From Desulfurococcales archaeon (lineage in GTDB: Archaea > Thermoproteota > Thermoprotei_A > Sulfolobales > Fervidicoccaceae): DNA of 59,869 bases. The translations under genes were made by a program, and so were the position numbers. Under the pieces are notes generated by a model. That model made no database searches. It was not told the origin of the DNA and saw only the letters and a list, made by a program, of their open reading frames with translations. Of this stretch, positions 37,094-46,044 are shown piece after piece (within the stretch, counting starts at the first letter, position 1; every line of letters starts with the position of its first letter). The stretch is from contig JALWDA010000008.1 in the NCBI GenBank assembly GCA_027014955.1, forward strand, positions 1-59,869. The letters run 5' to 3'.

Positions 37094-37553
37094 GGACTGT
37101 GACTAGGAATTGATATTCTAGCCATATATTAATATTACATACATTATGTACATACTTATATATACATCTAGGCTAGAGCATCCCGCCAATCCCCGTAGAT
37201 ATAGCCCAAGGGGTATCTTATCCCCCTGCGACTTACTTGCGATATTTGCCCTCAAGTGACCCCATAGTTTAGGAGTCATTGGGTTGGATTTATTTGTCTT
37301 TAATGTATTTTTTTAACATATAGTTATTAGTGTATTTAAGCTAATAATACTATTACCGTATTTCAGATTTAAATCTTACCCACCTAATCATGAGCTCTAT
37401 ATATCAGCATATAATGTGACAGTATTACACTAAAATTTTATTACGATGAATATCACTAGCGGTACCCGATGATACTATAACATGTAGCAGGCCATTAATT
37501 AGATGGTGGCGAAGTATTACTCTACACAGTTTCAACTAGGTGGTAACGGCTAC

Positions 37554-38927
37554 CTACTCTGAACACCCTATAATGACTATGATTACACTGTTGAGATTAG
37601 AACCGGTAGGCCCAGTTATGATGGTCTGTTTAAGACGGTTGAGAAGAACATAAGTGTTGTTCTCCGCAAGCATTCTGAAGGCCTCTCCCCTAAATTCCTT
37701 CAAAAGCCTCATCCAAGTCTCACCATCCCCCCAGGCACCGGCTGCTGGTGAGTTACCGTCAATACCGTCTGTATCCATAGCAACGAAGCTAACACAATCT
37801 ACACCATCCAAGTAGCGTGCAAGCCAAGCCACTATCTCCGTATTCCTGCCACCCCAGCCTGTCCCCCTCACCCTAACGCTTGTTTCTCCCCCTATCAACA
37901 GGGCGACCGGGGGCTTTATATCGGAAAGCCCCCTCAGCGCATCCATAACAATACTTGACAGAAAACCTGCTACCTCTCTGCTTTCCCCCAAGGCACTGGT
38001 CGTGAGAATTATTGGCTCAAACCCGAGTGATTTGAAGTAATTGGCGAGGCTTGAGAGCATATCATAGGGTCTTGCAACGACGAAAGCGTGGCTCCTGGCA
38101 AGGTGGGGGTCACCGGGCTTGGGGGTCTCGGGAACCCTGCCCTCAGCACCCTCTTTTAAGAACTCGATAACACTCTTGGGGACTTTTTCCCTGACACCGT
38201 ATAGGTCCACCAGATTGAGTGCGTCCTTAAAGGTTGTGGGATCTGGAACTGTGGGACCGCTAGCAATAACGCTGAGGTCATCCCCTGGCACGTCACTTGC
38301 AGCCAGGGTCACCGTGAGCGCAGGGTAGGCCGCTACGGCAAGCCTGCCTCCCTTTACCCTGGAGAGATGCTTCCTAATAGTGTTCATCTCATATATGTTC
38401 ATGCCAGACTCTAGAAGCGCCTTGTGGGTCTTAATGACATCCTCAAGCCTAAGGGGAGGATAGGCTTCCTCCATCAAGGCGGAACCTCCTCCCGACAAGA
38501 GGAGTACAAGAGCGTCTGCCTCTCCCAGACCTCTCGCGAGGTCTAGGATCCTCTCAGCGGCCTCCACGCTCTTGTGGTCAGGCAACGGGTGCCCCGCCCT
38601 TATGAGTTCTACATCCGACCCCATGCAACCATCTGGTGCGGGCGCGTCCTTGCTGGTCACAACAATGCTAGTCTCGACACTTGCACCCCCTTCCTCCAGC
38701 TTGTTGCACATCCAGTTGAACATTCTAGAAGAGGCCTTACCGACAGCGACCAAGTGTATTCTCCTCTTCCCAATAACAACCTCCTGGCCTCCAACTCTAA
38801 GAAACACGTCTGCATCAAACTCCATGTTAATGGCACGTTCCATGTACCTTGGGATATCCAAGCTTTTGACTAGATGTTCGATTGTTTTATGCACAATACT
38901 ATTAGGCTGGGAGAAACCCTGCTCCAT
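37554..38927 (-). CDS. Glycerate 2-kinase (MOFRL family)
   Basis: HLVAVGKASSRMFNW, RAGHPLPDHKSVEAAERIL, LLSGGGSALME, MDTDGIDGNSPAAGAW. Confidence 0.93.
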   Translation of the reverse strand: MEQGFSQPNSIVHKTIEHLVKSLDIPRYMERAINMEFDADVFLRVGGQEVVIGKRRIHLVAVGKASSRMFNWMCNKLEEGGASVETSIVVTSKDAPAPDGCMGSDVELIRAGHPLPDHKSVEAAERILDLARGLGEADALVLLLSGGGSALMEEAYPPLRLEDVIKTHKALLESGMNIYEMNTIRKHLSRVKGGRLAVAAYPALTVTLAASDVPGDDLSVIASGPTVPDPTTFKDALNLVDLYGVREKVPKSVIEFLKEGAEGRVPETPKPGDPHLARSHAFVVARPYDMLSSLANYFKSLGFEPIILTTSALGESREVAGFLSSIVMDALRGLSDIKPPVALLIGGETSVRVRGTGWGGRNTEIVAWLARYLDGVDCVSFVAMDTDGIDGNSPAAGAWGDGETWMRLLKEFRGEAFRMLAENNTYVLLNRLKQTIITGPTGSNLNSVIIVIIGCSE

Positions 38928-39106
38928 GACCCTGCACCGTGCCCAGCTTCCTTAAACCAGGGTATCCCAGATGAGGTAAAACCAAAATACTGTAACCGAG
39001 ACACTATTTACCACGCGGATGTTTATTGATCGCACGTTATGGTTGAAAAACTTGACCACGGTCATCCTCGTGACAACCATATACAACACGAGGGGTTGTA
39101 GGGATA

Positions 39107-40087
39107 GTGAAGCTCTCAATAGAGTTTGTACCATACATCTTGGATCAGAGGGCTAACGAGATAGCTGTCTTCCTGGAAAAAAGCATGGGGGAGAAAATCG
39201 ACCAGAAACTGCCCCTCGCAATGCTCCACGAGGTAATAGAAGTAATAACCAGCTACACTACACCAGGGTCGGAGGTAACTAGGCTAGCCACAATGTCGTT
39301 CAGGAAGGTAAAGCAACTACTTGAAAGCGAGGACCCTTACGATATGTTCAAGAAAATGGACCTAAGGGTGGCAAAGGAGGTCATAAAGCAAAAAGCGAAA
39401 GAATTAGACGAGGAAGAAAAGCTGGAGCGCAAGCTCGAGAAGACCCTCTACCTATCCACACTAGCCAATTCCATAAACACGATATACTCGGGGAGCAGCG
39501 ATTTCTTCCGAAGCCATGCAACGGACCTCGATAACGCCATAGTACGCGGACTAAAGCCAGAAGAGTTCCTACAGGATGTCAAGGACCGCAAAGTAGCGTA
39601 TGTAGTTAACAGTCTTGCCGAGATGGTATTCGATGCGAAGGTTATGGAACTGCTGTTGGAGAACATAGGTGTGGCAGAGCTGCAGGTATATGTGAAAACC
39701 GATGCATATGCAAACGACGCCACCTATAACGATGTGGTGAACAATATAGAGCTTCCACCGCAGGCAGACATAATCAGAATGGAAACCGACGCTGCGGGTG
39801 TTGATAAAAACCTCTCCCCCAAACAGGCCATAAAGTCCCTGATGAGCTCGGAGGTAATTATCTCCAAGGGGCTCATGAACTATTGCGGGTTCACAAACAT
39901 GTCCCCAGCCGAGCCCCATACTGCAGGAGATAAGGAACGCTTCTCCAAAAAGGTTGAAAGAAAAACGCACAACGGCGAAGCAATACCAGTCTATTCATTC
40001 ATGGTAATAAGATCACCCCCAGTCGCAAGGAGGCTAGGTGTCCTAGTAAACACGCCTATAGTAAAGAAAACAATACTATTATTATAG
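39107..40087 (+). CDS. DUF89 family protein (ARMT1-like damage-control phosphatase)
   Basis: VVNSLAEMVFDAKVMELLLE, KTDAYANDATYNDV, ISKGLMNYCGFTNM align by eye to DUF89 motifs. Confidence 0.78.
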   Translation: MKLSIEFVPYILDQRANEIAVFLEKSMGEKIDQKLPLAMLHEVIEVITSYTTPGSEVTRLATMSFRKVKQLLESEDPYDMFKKMDLRVAKEVIKQKAKELDEEEKLERKLEKTLYLSTLANSINTIYSGSSDFFRSHATDLDNAIVRGLKPEEFLQDVKDRKVAYVVNSLAEMVFDAKVMELLLENIGVAELQVYVKTDAYANDATYNDVVNNIELPPQADIIRMETDAAGVDKNLSPKQAIKSLMSSEVIISKGLMNYCGFTNMSPAEPHTAGDKERFSKKVERKTHNGEAIPVYSFMVIRSPPVARRLGVLVNTPIVKKTILLL

Positions 40088-40130
40088 CATGAAAGCAATG
40101 CCCTTTGGAAAGCCCGACGCGGGATAGGCG

Positions 40131-40511
40131 TTGATAAGGCGTCGAAAGGAACCAGGAGACGTTAAGTCACGCTTCTACGAGACTATCGAGGCTAGGGGAG
40201 TAAAGTACGTGAAAGCGACGCCATCCATGATTCTCTCAGGCTCCCTTATTGGAGAACGAGTATACTTCAGGGACAGGGTCTCCCAAAAACCCAGGGTAGT
40301 CACCCGTAGGAAGAACCCCCTGCTAGGTACCCCAGAGCAGGAGTTCTACACAATCATCAAGACAGAAAAAGGGATAACAATAGGATTCCCCAGCGTGGCT
40401 CTGGTTAGGATGGGGGAGGAGATATCCGTCTATGGTTTGCAAAGCGACGAAAAACAGGTTGTAGCAGATATTATTGAGGGCGAAGAAATGGTGTTCGAAA
40501 TACAGGACTAG
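40131..40511 (+). CDS. Hypothetical protein (126 aa)
   Basis: TTG start, tandem with DUF89 gene; no recognised family. Confidence 0.55.
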   Translation: MIRRRKEPGDVKSRFYETIEARGVKYVKATPSMILSGSLIGERVYFRDRVSQKPRVVTRRKNPLLGTPEQEFYTIIKTEKGITIGFPSVALVRMGEEISVYGLQSDEKQVVADIIEGEEMVFEIQD

Positions 40512-40516
40512 ACAGA

Positions 40517-42109
40517 CTAGACAGGCATGTTCCCATGCTTCTTTGGAGGAGTCCTTACCCTGACCTCCCTCTTACTCCTTAGCACCTCAAGCGCCCTGTA
40601 GAGCTTCCTCCTAGTCTCTCGAGGGAATATAATGTCGTCAACATATCCCCGCGAAGCGGCCATGTAGGGGGTCGCGAGCTTCTCTCTGTATTCCTTCACG
40701 ATCTCGTCAATGTACTTCTTCCTCTTCTCAGGGTCCTTTATCTGAGCTATCTGCTTCCTGTAAAGTATCTCAACCGCACCCTCAGGCCCCATAACGGCTA
40801 TCTCTGCTGTGGGCCACGCCACCACATAGTCCGCACCTAGGTGCCTGCTGGACATGGCTATATATGCCCCGCCATAAGCTTTCCTCATTATAACTGTCAG
40901 CTTCGGAACGGTGGCCTCGCTGTAGGCATAGAGTATCTTCGCACCATGCCTTATAATGCCGCCATGTTCCTGGACGGTTCCAGGAAGGAAACCGGGCACG
41001 TCAACAAGGGTAACGATGGGTATGTTGAACGCGTCCAGCGTTCTCACGAACCGGGCTATCTTATCGCTTGAATCAATGTCTAGGGAGCCGGCCAGGTACG
41101 CTGGCTGGTTAGCTACAACTCCTACCACATGTCCCCCCAGACGTGCGAAGCCTACGACGGCATTGGGGGCCCATTTTGGCTGTATCTCTAGGAAGCTCCC
41201 CCTATCAAATACCCTCTCTATCACCTCTTTAACATCATAGGGCTTGAGGGGGTCGTCAGGTATTATCGAGTCTAGCTCCCTATCCTCCCTCTCAGGGGGA
41301 TCCCCCGTCTCCACGTAAGGGGGGTCCTGCAGATTGTTACTGGGAAGGTAGCCAAGGAGCTTCTTTATGAGGTCCAATACCTCCTTGTCGTCCTCGCCAA
41401 CAAGCGAAGCCACTCCACTCTTGGTCTCATGTACCTCTGCTCCACCCAAGCTGAACTCGTCAACTTCTTCCCCTATGGCAGCCTTGACGACTTTGGGGCC
41501 AGTTATGAACATGAAGCTAGTCTTCCTAGTCATTAGTATGAAGTCCATGAGAGCCGGGCTGTAGACGGCGCCCCCCGCAGTGGGTCCCATTATAGCGGCT
41601 ATTTGTGGTATGACCCCAGAGGCCTGTACGTTCATGTAGAAAATATCTCCATAGCCCTTCAGGCTATCCACGCCCTCCTGTATTCGGGCACCACCACTAT
41701 CATTGAGGAAAACTATAGGGGCGCCAACCGATAGGGCCATCTGCATCGTTTTGACTATCTTGGCAGCATGCATCTCACCTAGGCTTCCTCCAAGGAAAGT
41801 GAAGTCCTGAGATACTATGAACACCTTGCGCCCATCTATCTTACCGAAGCCCGTAACCACGCCGTCTCCAAAGGCCTTCTTCTTGTCTAAACCGAACTCG
41901 GAGGACCTGTGGGTCACAAACATGTCAATCTCAGTAAAAGTACCGTTGTCGAGGAGATACTCTATCCTCTCCCTTGCCGTCATCTTGCCCTTTTGATGCT
42001 GTTTTTCAATAGCCTCGGGGCCTCCTCCTAGGAGGGCCTTTTTCCGGCTTTCCTCCAGTTTTTTATAAAGGGTTTCTCGCATCTTTTCACTCACCAAAAT
42101 ATCGACCAT
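40517..42109 (-). CDS. mmdA: Biotin-dependent acyl-CoA carboxyltransferase / methylmalonyl-CoA decarboxylase alpha subunit
   Basis: DFTFLGGSLGEMHAAKIVKTMQMAL, NDSGGARIQEGVDSL, GPTAGGAVYSPAL, VDVPGFLPGTVQEHGGIIRHGAKILYAY, MGPEGAVEIL. Confidence 0.93.
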   Translation of the reverse strand: MVDILVSEKMRETLYKKLEESRKKALLGGGPEAIEKQHQKGKMTARERIEYLLDNGTFTEIDMFVTHRSSEFGLDKKKAFGDGVVTGFGKIDGRKVFIVSQDFTFLGGSLGEMHAAKIVKTMQMALSVGAPIVFLNDSGGARIQEGVDSLKGYGDIFYMNVQASGVIPQIAAIMGPTAGGAVYSPALMDFILMTRKTSFMFITGPKVVKAAIGEEVDEFSLGGAEVHETKSGVASLVGEDDKEVLDLIKKLLGYLPSNNLQDPPYVETGDPPEREDRELDSIIPDDPLKPYDVKEVIERVFDRGSFLEIQPKWAPNAVVGFARLGGHVVGVVANQPAYLAGSLDIDSSDKIARFVRTLDAFNIPIVTLVDVPGFLPGTVQEHGGIIRHGAKILYAYSEATVPKLTVIMRKAYGGAYIAMSSRHLGADYVVAWPTAEIAVMGPEGAVEILYRKQIAQIKDPEKRKKYIDEIVKEYREKLATPYMAASRGYVDDIIFPRETRRKLYRALEVLRSKREVRVRTPPKKHGNMPV

Positions 42110-42199
42110 TTAGTGTTTTTACGGAAAATGGCCACGTTTAACTAATTATGTCTAAACAGCATTAATATTGTTGTATACAAACCCCAGGCGTGTCCAGCT

Positions 42200-42526
42200 A
42201 TGGAAGCAGGCCAGAGGGGCCTAGCCTACACGCGGATGCTTTTAGGCATACTCGCAGTTATTGTGGTCCTGGCCGCCATGAGTCCCCTGAATAATGTATG
42301 GCGAGAGCTGGTTTACTTGACGATAGGACTGATGGGCGCGATGGTACTGGTATGGTATTCAACTGTAAGCCTCCACTTGAAGATTGTCTTCACAGTATTG
42401 GTCTTGTTCCTCTTCGCATTGGCGGTTATACATAGCACTGGTAGTGTTGCGAAACTGGCCACAGTCATAATAGTCCTTGTAGCAGTATATGCTTGGTTAA
42501 AAAGACCTAAGACAGTTACAGAGTAG
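42200..42526 (+). CDS. Small four-TM membrane protein (hypothetical)
   Basis: Four hydrophobic segments in 108 aa; divergent from mmdA. Confidence 0.55.
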   Translation: MEAGQRGLAYTRMLLGILAVIVVLAAMSPLNNVWRELVYLTIGLMGAMVLVWYSTVSLHLKIVFTVLVLFLFALAVIHSTGSVAKLATVIIVLVAVYAWLKRPKTVTE

Positions 42527-42631
42527 GAAAAACAGTAATTATCTCTCGTGTAAAGAAAATATCATCGTCTCAAAGAATCAGACAATTCAAAACAACAACC
42601 CCTGCTTTGGGGCCTCGGCGAGGAGGGCGGG

Positions 42632-43084
42632 ATGCCGCATCAAACCGCGTTAAGCGGCGTAGCTTTGGCTGTTGCTCAGGCAGCTATAGATTACAGCAAG
42701 CAGCCCCCACGCGACCTGCAACTGGAGGCAGGGACGAGCCTAGCAATAGCGGGCTTCATAATAACATTCGTCGTACTCGGCATATTCACGCTTCTAATAA
42801 AAGCAACGAGCCTGGTTGCGGAGAGAATAGAGGCACGCAAAGCTGCAACTGTTGAAAAGCCCCAGGTGCACGAGGAAAAGCCTGAACCCGACTTACTACT
42901 CTCAGCAGTCGCTGTAGCGGTGGCGCACATTAGGAAGCGCGCCTCACCCCCAGTTACTAGGACTTACAAGATGGCGGCGCCGGGGCCCGACCCTTGGGTC
43001 TTGGCTGAAAGGATATCCGCTAATAGTCTCCTAGAGACGAGGTTCTCTCTAGAAGAATACGAGAAGAAAAAGTGGAGGGAATAG
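42632..43084 (+). CDS. OadG-like (gamma) subunit of Na+-pumping decarboxylase
   Basis: Single N-terminal TM (LAIAGFIITFVVLGIFTLLIKATSLVAERIEA), acidic/Pro linker, LLLSAVAVAVAHIRKR segment; position between mmdA and biotin carrier/OadB. Confidence 0.72.
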   Translation: MPHQTALSGVALAVAQAAIDYSKQPPRDLQLEAGTSLAIAGFIITFVVLGIFTLLIKATSLVAERIEARKAATVEKPQVHEEKPEPDLLLSAVAVAVAHIRKRASPPVTRTYKMAAPGPDPWVLAERISANSLLETRFSLEEYEKKKWRE

Positions 43085-43086
43085 GA

Positions 43087-43563
43087 ATGGGTAGTGAAGA
43101 CGAGTATAGGGTAAAAATAGATGACCGCGAGTACAGGGCGAAAGTAGTGGAGGAAAGCGAGGATAGGGTTATAGTGGAGGTGGAGGGAAGGCGTTTCATC
43201 GTGGAATTCCCCAGCGCGCAACGCGTGCCGCAAGTTATAGAGGAGGCAAAACCCGTTGTGAGGAGTAGGGAACAAACACAAAAGAAGGCTCCTGAGACAC
43301 GTGTTGCATCACCCCCAAAAACGGTCGAAGCACCCCAGACTGCGGCGGCTGGCAAGGTGATACGGAGCAACGTCCCTGGCAAGGTTGTAGAGGTGCTGAA
43401 ACGGGAGGGGGACCACGTGTCGGTGAATGAGACTGTGCTTAAGATGGAGTCTATGAAGATGATTATAGAGATAAAAAGCCCCCACGAGGGAAGGATAAAG
43501 AAGCTCCACGTAAAGGCTGGAGAATATGTTAACCCAGGCACAGTTCTTGCGGAACTTGAGTAG
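43087..43563 (+). CDS. Biotin carboxyl carrier protein
   Basis: VLKMESMKMIIEIKSPHEG biotinylation motif; ATG 43087 just after the OadG-like stop. Confidence 0.92.
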   Translation: MGSEDEYRVKIDDREYRAKVVEESEDRVIVEVEGRRFIVEFPSAQRVPQVIEEAKPVVRSREQTQKKAPETRVASPPKTVEAPQTAAAGKVIRSNVPGKVVEVLKREGDHVSVNETVLKMESMKMIIEIKSPHEGRIKKLHVKAGEYVNPGTVLAELE

Positions 43564-43619
43564 CAATCATGTGATAGCCTGAATTGCCGCGCTTCTACAT
43601 GGGAGTTTAAGGTTGGAGG

Positions 43620-44876
43620 GTGTCTAGAATGGTCCTCGGGGCAGCCGAGGCTTTCATATCATACCTGACAACCACCGGTGTCGCTGGTCTTACTCCTCTC
43701 CATGTGCTCTTCATAGGTATAGGAAGCGTTTTCATTTATCTTGGAGTTTTCAAGAAGGTGGAACCACTACTCCTTATAGGCATTGGTTCTGGCATGATAC
43801 TCGCCAACATACCCAACTCCTTCATAGCAGGCCCCCCACCTGACCCTAACCTGCCCACAGGTATACTCTTCGCGTTCTACCAGAAGCTTATAGTTGAGAC
43901 ACCTGTGGTCCCACTGCTCATTTTCTTCGGGCTGGGAACCCTTACCGACTTCAGACCACTGCTGGGACAGCCCTACACGTTCCTCCTGGGCGCGGCTGCC
44001 CAGTTAGGTGTTTTCGTCTCGATGTATGGGGCGCTTCTAATGGGCTTTGACCTCAACGTGGCGGCTGCGATAGGAATCATAGGAGGAGCAGAGGGTCCCA
44101 CGACTCTCTACACGGCTGCAAGAATAGCCCCCTACTACCTAGGCCCAATAGCGCTTGCCTGCTACTCTTACATGGCTCTCGTACCCCTAATTCAGCCTCC
44201 CCTCATAAGGCTCCTGCCCAAGAAGCATCGTATGGTTAGAATGAAGCCACCTAGGCAACCCAGTCAGCTAGAGGTAATTCTCTTCCCCATACTCCTGCTA
44301 ACAATAGGCACCCTAGTGGCGCCCACGGCAGCTGCACTGATAGGAATGTTCGCCTTGGGCAACCTACTGAGGGAGAGCGGCATAGTAGAGGTGGTGGAAA
44401 GACTGGCGAAGACCGCGGGTAATCAGCTAATGGATGTCATGATAGTGATTCTAACAATAACCATAGGTAGCACTATGAGTGTGGATATGATGAACTACTA
44501 TGTAAGCTACATGCAGAGCCTCGGCTTCGACATAACCCTAGGAGAGTACCTGCTAAACGCCGCTAAGATATACGTGTGGGGCATAATAGCATTCATAGCA
44601 GGAACAGCGGGTGGGCTGCTGTTCGGCGAACTTCTCTACTACGTGACTAAAGGTAAAGTAAACCCGGTTATAGGGGCAGCCGGCGTGTCAGCCGTGCCCA
44701 TGGCTGCCAGGGTCGCGCAGAAAGAGGTCCAGCGTCTCGACCCCCAGAATATCATAATAATGAACGCAATGGGCCCCAACCTTGCCGGGGCAATTGGGGC
44801 AGCTATAGTTGCGGGCGTCTATATAGGCTATGTAGAGCACTTCTACGCATCATACCAGGCAGGGGTCATACCTTAG
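43620..44876 (+). CDS. Sodium ion-translocating decarboxylase beta subunit (OadB/MmdB family)
   Basis: Multi-TM; FFGLGTLTDFRPLLGQPYTFLLGAAAQLGVF, AAIGIIGGAEGPTTLYTA, GAAGVSAVPMAARVAQ. Confidence 0.93.
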   Translation: MSRMVLGAAEAFISYLTTTGVAGLTPLHVLFIGIGSVFIYLGVFKKVEPLLLIGIGSGMILANIPNSFIAGPPPDPNLPTGILFAFYQKLIVETPVVPLLIFFGLGTLTDFRPLLGQPYTFLLGAAAQLGVFVSMYGALLMGFDLNVAAAIGIIGGAEGPTTLYTAARIAPYYLGPIALACYSYMALVPLIQPPLIRLLPKKHRMVRMKPPRQPSQLEVILFPILLLTIGTLVAPTAAALIGMFALGNLLRESGIVEVVERLAKTAGNQLMDVMIVILTITIGSTMSVDMMNYYVSYMQSLGFDITLGEYLLNAAKIYVWGIIAFIAGTAGGLLFGELLYYVTKGKVNPVIGAAGVSAVPMAARVAQKEVQRLDPQNIIIMNAMGPNLAGAIGAAIVAGVYIGYVEHFYASYQAGVIP

Positions 44877-44942
44877 AGCTAGGAAGGCTATTAGCTGCTG
44901 CATTTTTTGATGAATAAGGAACATGGAGTACTAGGGGTTCCG

Positions 44943-45578
44943 CTACCTGTGAATCTGTATTTTTCCGCTAATCCGCTCCTCCTCCCATCTACTATAGACG
45001 CTAGCCATGGACTCCCTGACCCGGGAATACCTCTTATCTACTTCTTCGCTAGCCCTTATCCTGATAATACTCCTAGCCAGCCTAGCTCCTATACTCCTAA
45101 GGTACTCGCCAAGCCTTTGGTCTACGAATTCAATGTAGTCCGCCCTAGCCTCTTCCGACACGCTGAACCGGGCCCTCCTTTTTACCCGCTCGACAATAAT
45201 ATCCAGGTCATCTGCCTCAAGATACACCATTAGGTCAACCGGTGGTAACAGCTCTATTATCTTGACAAACGCGTCAAGGACCTGCTCTATCTTAGCAGGC
45301 GTGAACCCACCTTTCCTGAGCCAGTACTCGGTATAAGGGAGTACTACAAGGGGATGGCTATCGAAGACTAGTTTCACATCATCGCTGGTGTTAAGAGCAG
45401 CGAGGAAGCTATTAACATAGGTTGTGAAAAACAGTGTCTGTCGTTCCACGGGAGGCAGGCCGAAAGCAATGTCTATGGCCTCGACACTCTGCATCCTAAA
45501 ACCGTCCTTTACCGCCCTTTTAGCTGTAGTGGTCTTGCCCGAGCCATGAACGCCCACAAACGATACCGTGAAAGGCAA
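44943..45578 (-). CDS. P-loop NTPase/nucleotide kinase-like protein
   Basis: VSFVGVHGSGKTTTAKRAV Walker A; thymidylate/adenylate kinase-like. Confidence 0.75.
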   Translation of the reverse strand: MPFTVSFVGVHGSGKTTTAKRAVKDGFRMQSVEAIDIAFGLPPVERQTLFFTTYVNSFLAALNTSDDVKLVFDSHPLVVLPYTEYWLRKGGFTPAKIEQVLDAFVKIIELLPPVDLMVYLEADDLDIIVERVKRRARFSVSEEARADYIEFVDQRLGEYLRSIGARLARSIIRIRASEEVDKRYSRVRESMASVYSRWEEERISGKIQIHR

Positions 45579-45620
45579 ACCAAATCCCCCTGCCTTTGTC
45601 CTATAGTACTTTCAGGAACA

Positions 45621-45744
45621 TGAACTAGCAAGTTCAGGACAGTTATGGATAGAGATGGCAACATCAGGAGATCCGATCAGCCTGGTCGGATAAAACGGTT
45701 ACACACACACTCGGCCCCCTTACAATATTAGGCCTGTGAGGGGG
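45621..45744 (+). other. Run of inverted repeats in non-coding leader (candidate structured RNA)
   Basis: TGAACT-AGCA-AGTTCA (45621-45636); TCCGATCA-GCC-TGGTCGGA (45672-45690, one GU); CCCCCTTACA-(10)-TGTGAGGGGG (45715-45744, one GU). Confidence 0.35.
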
Positions 45745-45896
45745 AAAGCCTGGACGATATTACTCTGAAAAACTTAGCCTCTCGTGACCTTTAATAACCG
45801 TGCTAGGTTAGAGTAGATGTTGCTGGCCATGTAAAGGGCCGCCGCTAGAGCCGCCCCACGGCGGTGATGAAGAACGATGGCCAAGCTAAACAGGTT

Positions 45897-45970
45897 GGCC
45901 GCCGTAGCTCAGCTGGTGGAGCGCCGGACTGTGGATCCGGAGGTCCCGGGTTCAAATCCCGGCGGCGGCC
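45897..45970 (+). tRNA. tRNA-His (GTG anticodon), encoded G-1, intronless
   Basis: Acceptor GCCGCCG/CGGCGGC, anticodon loop CTGTGGA, T arm CCGGG-TTCAAAT-CCCGG, G at 45897 opposite C at 45970. Confidence 0.96.
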
Positions 45971-46044
45971 CTTAGCCAGCTCAGGTAGCTAAGCTTTATT
46001 AGTCAATATTATCACACAATTGAGCGTACTTCTCCAGTCCTCGG

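Noticed and set aside
42607-42855. 82-aa ORF overlapping the OadG-like gene in another frame
   Set aside because: The 42632-43084 frame has the TM/linker architecture expected for OadG and joins the biotin carrier gene; the overlapping frame has no such support.
45700-45800. RNase P RNA, suggested by gagggggaaagcctgg resembling the CR-I motif
   Set aside because: No matching CR-V (ACAGAAnnyGGCUUA-like) segment found nearby; similarity is too short.
45864-45930. C/D box sRNA starting at gtgatga
   Set aside because: No CUGA D box at suitable distance before or within the tRNA-His gene.
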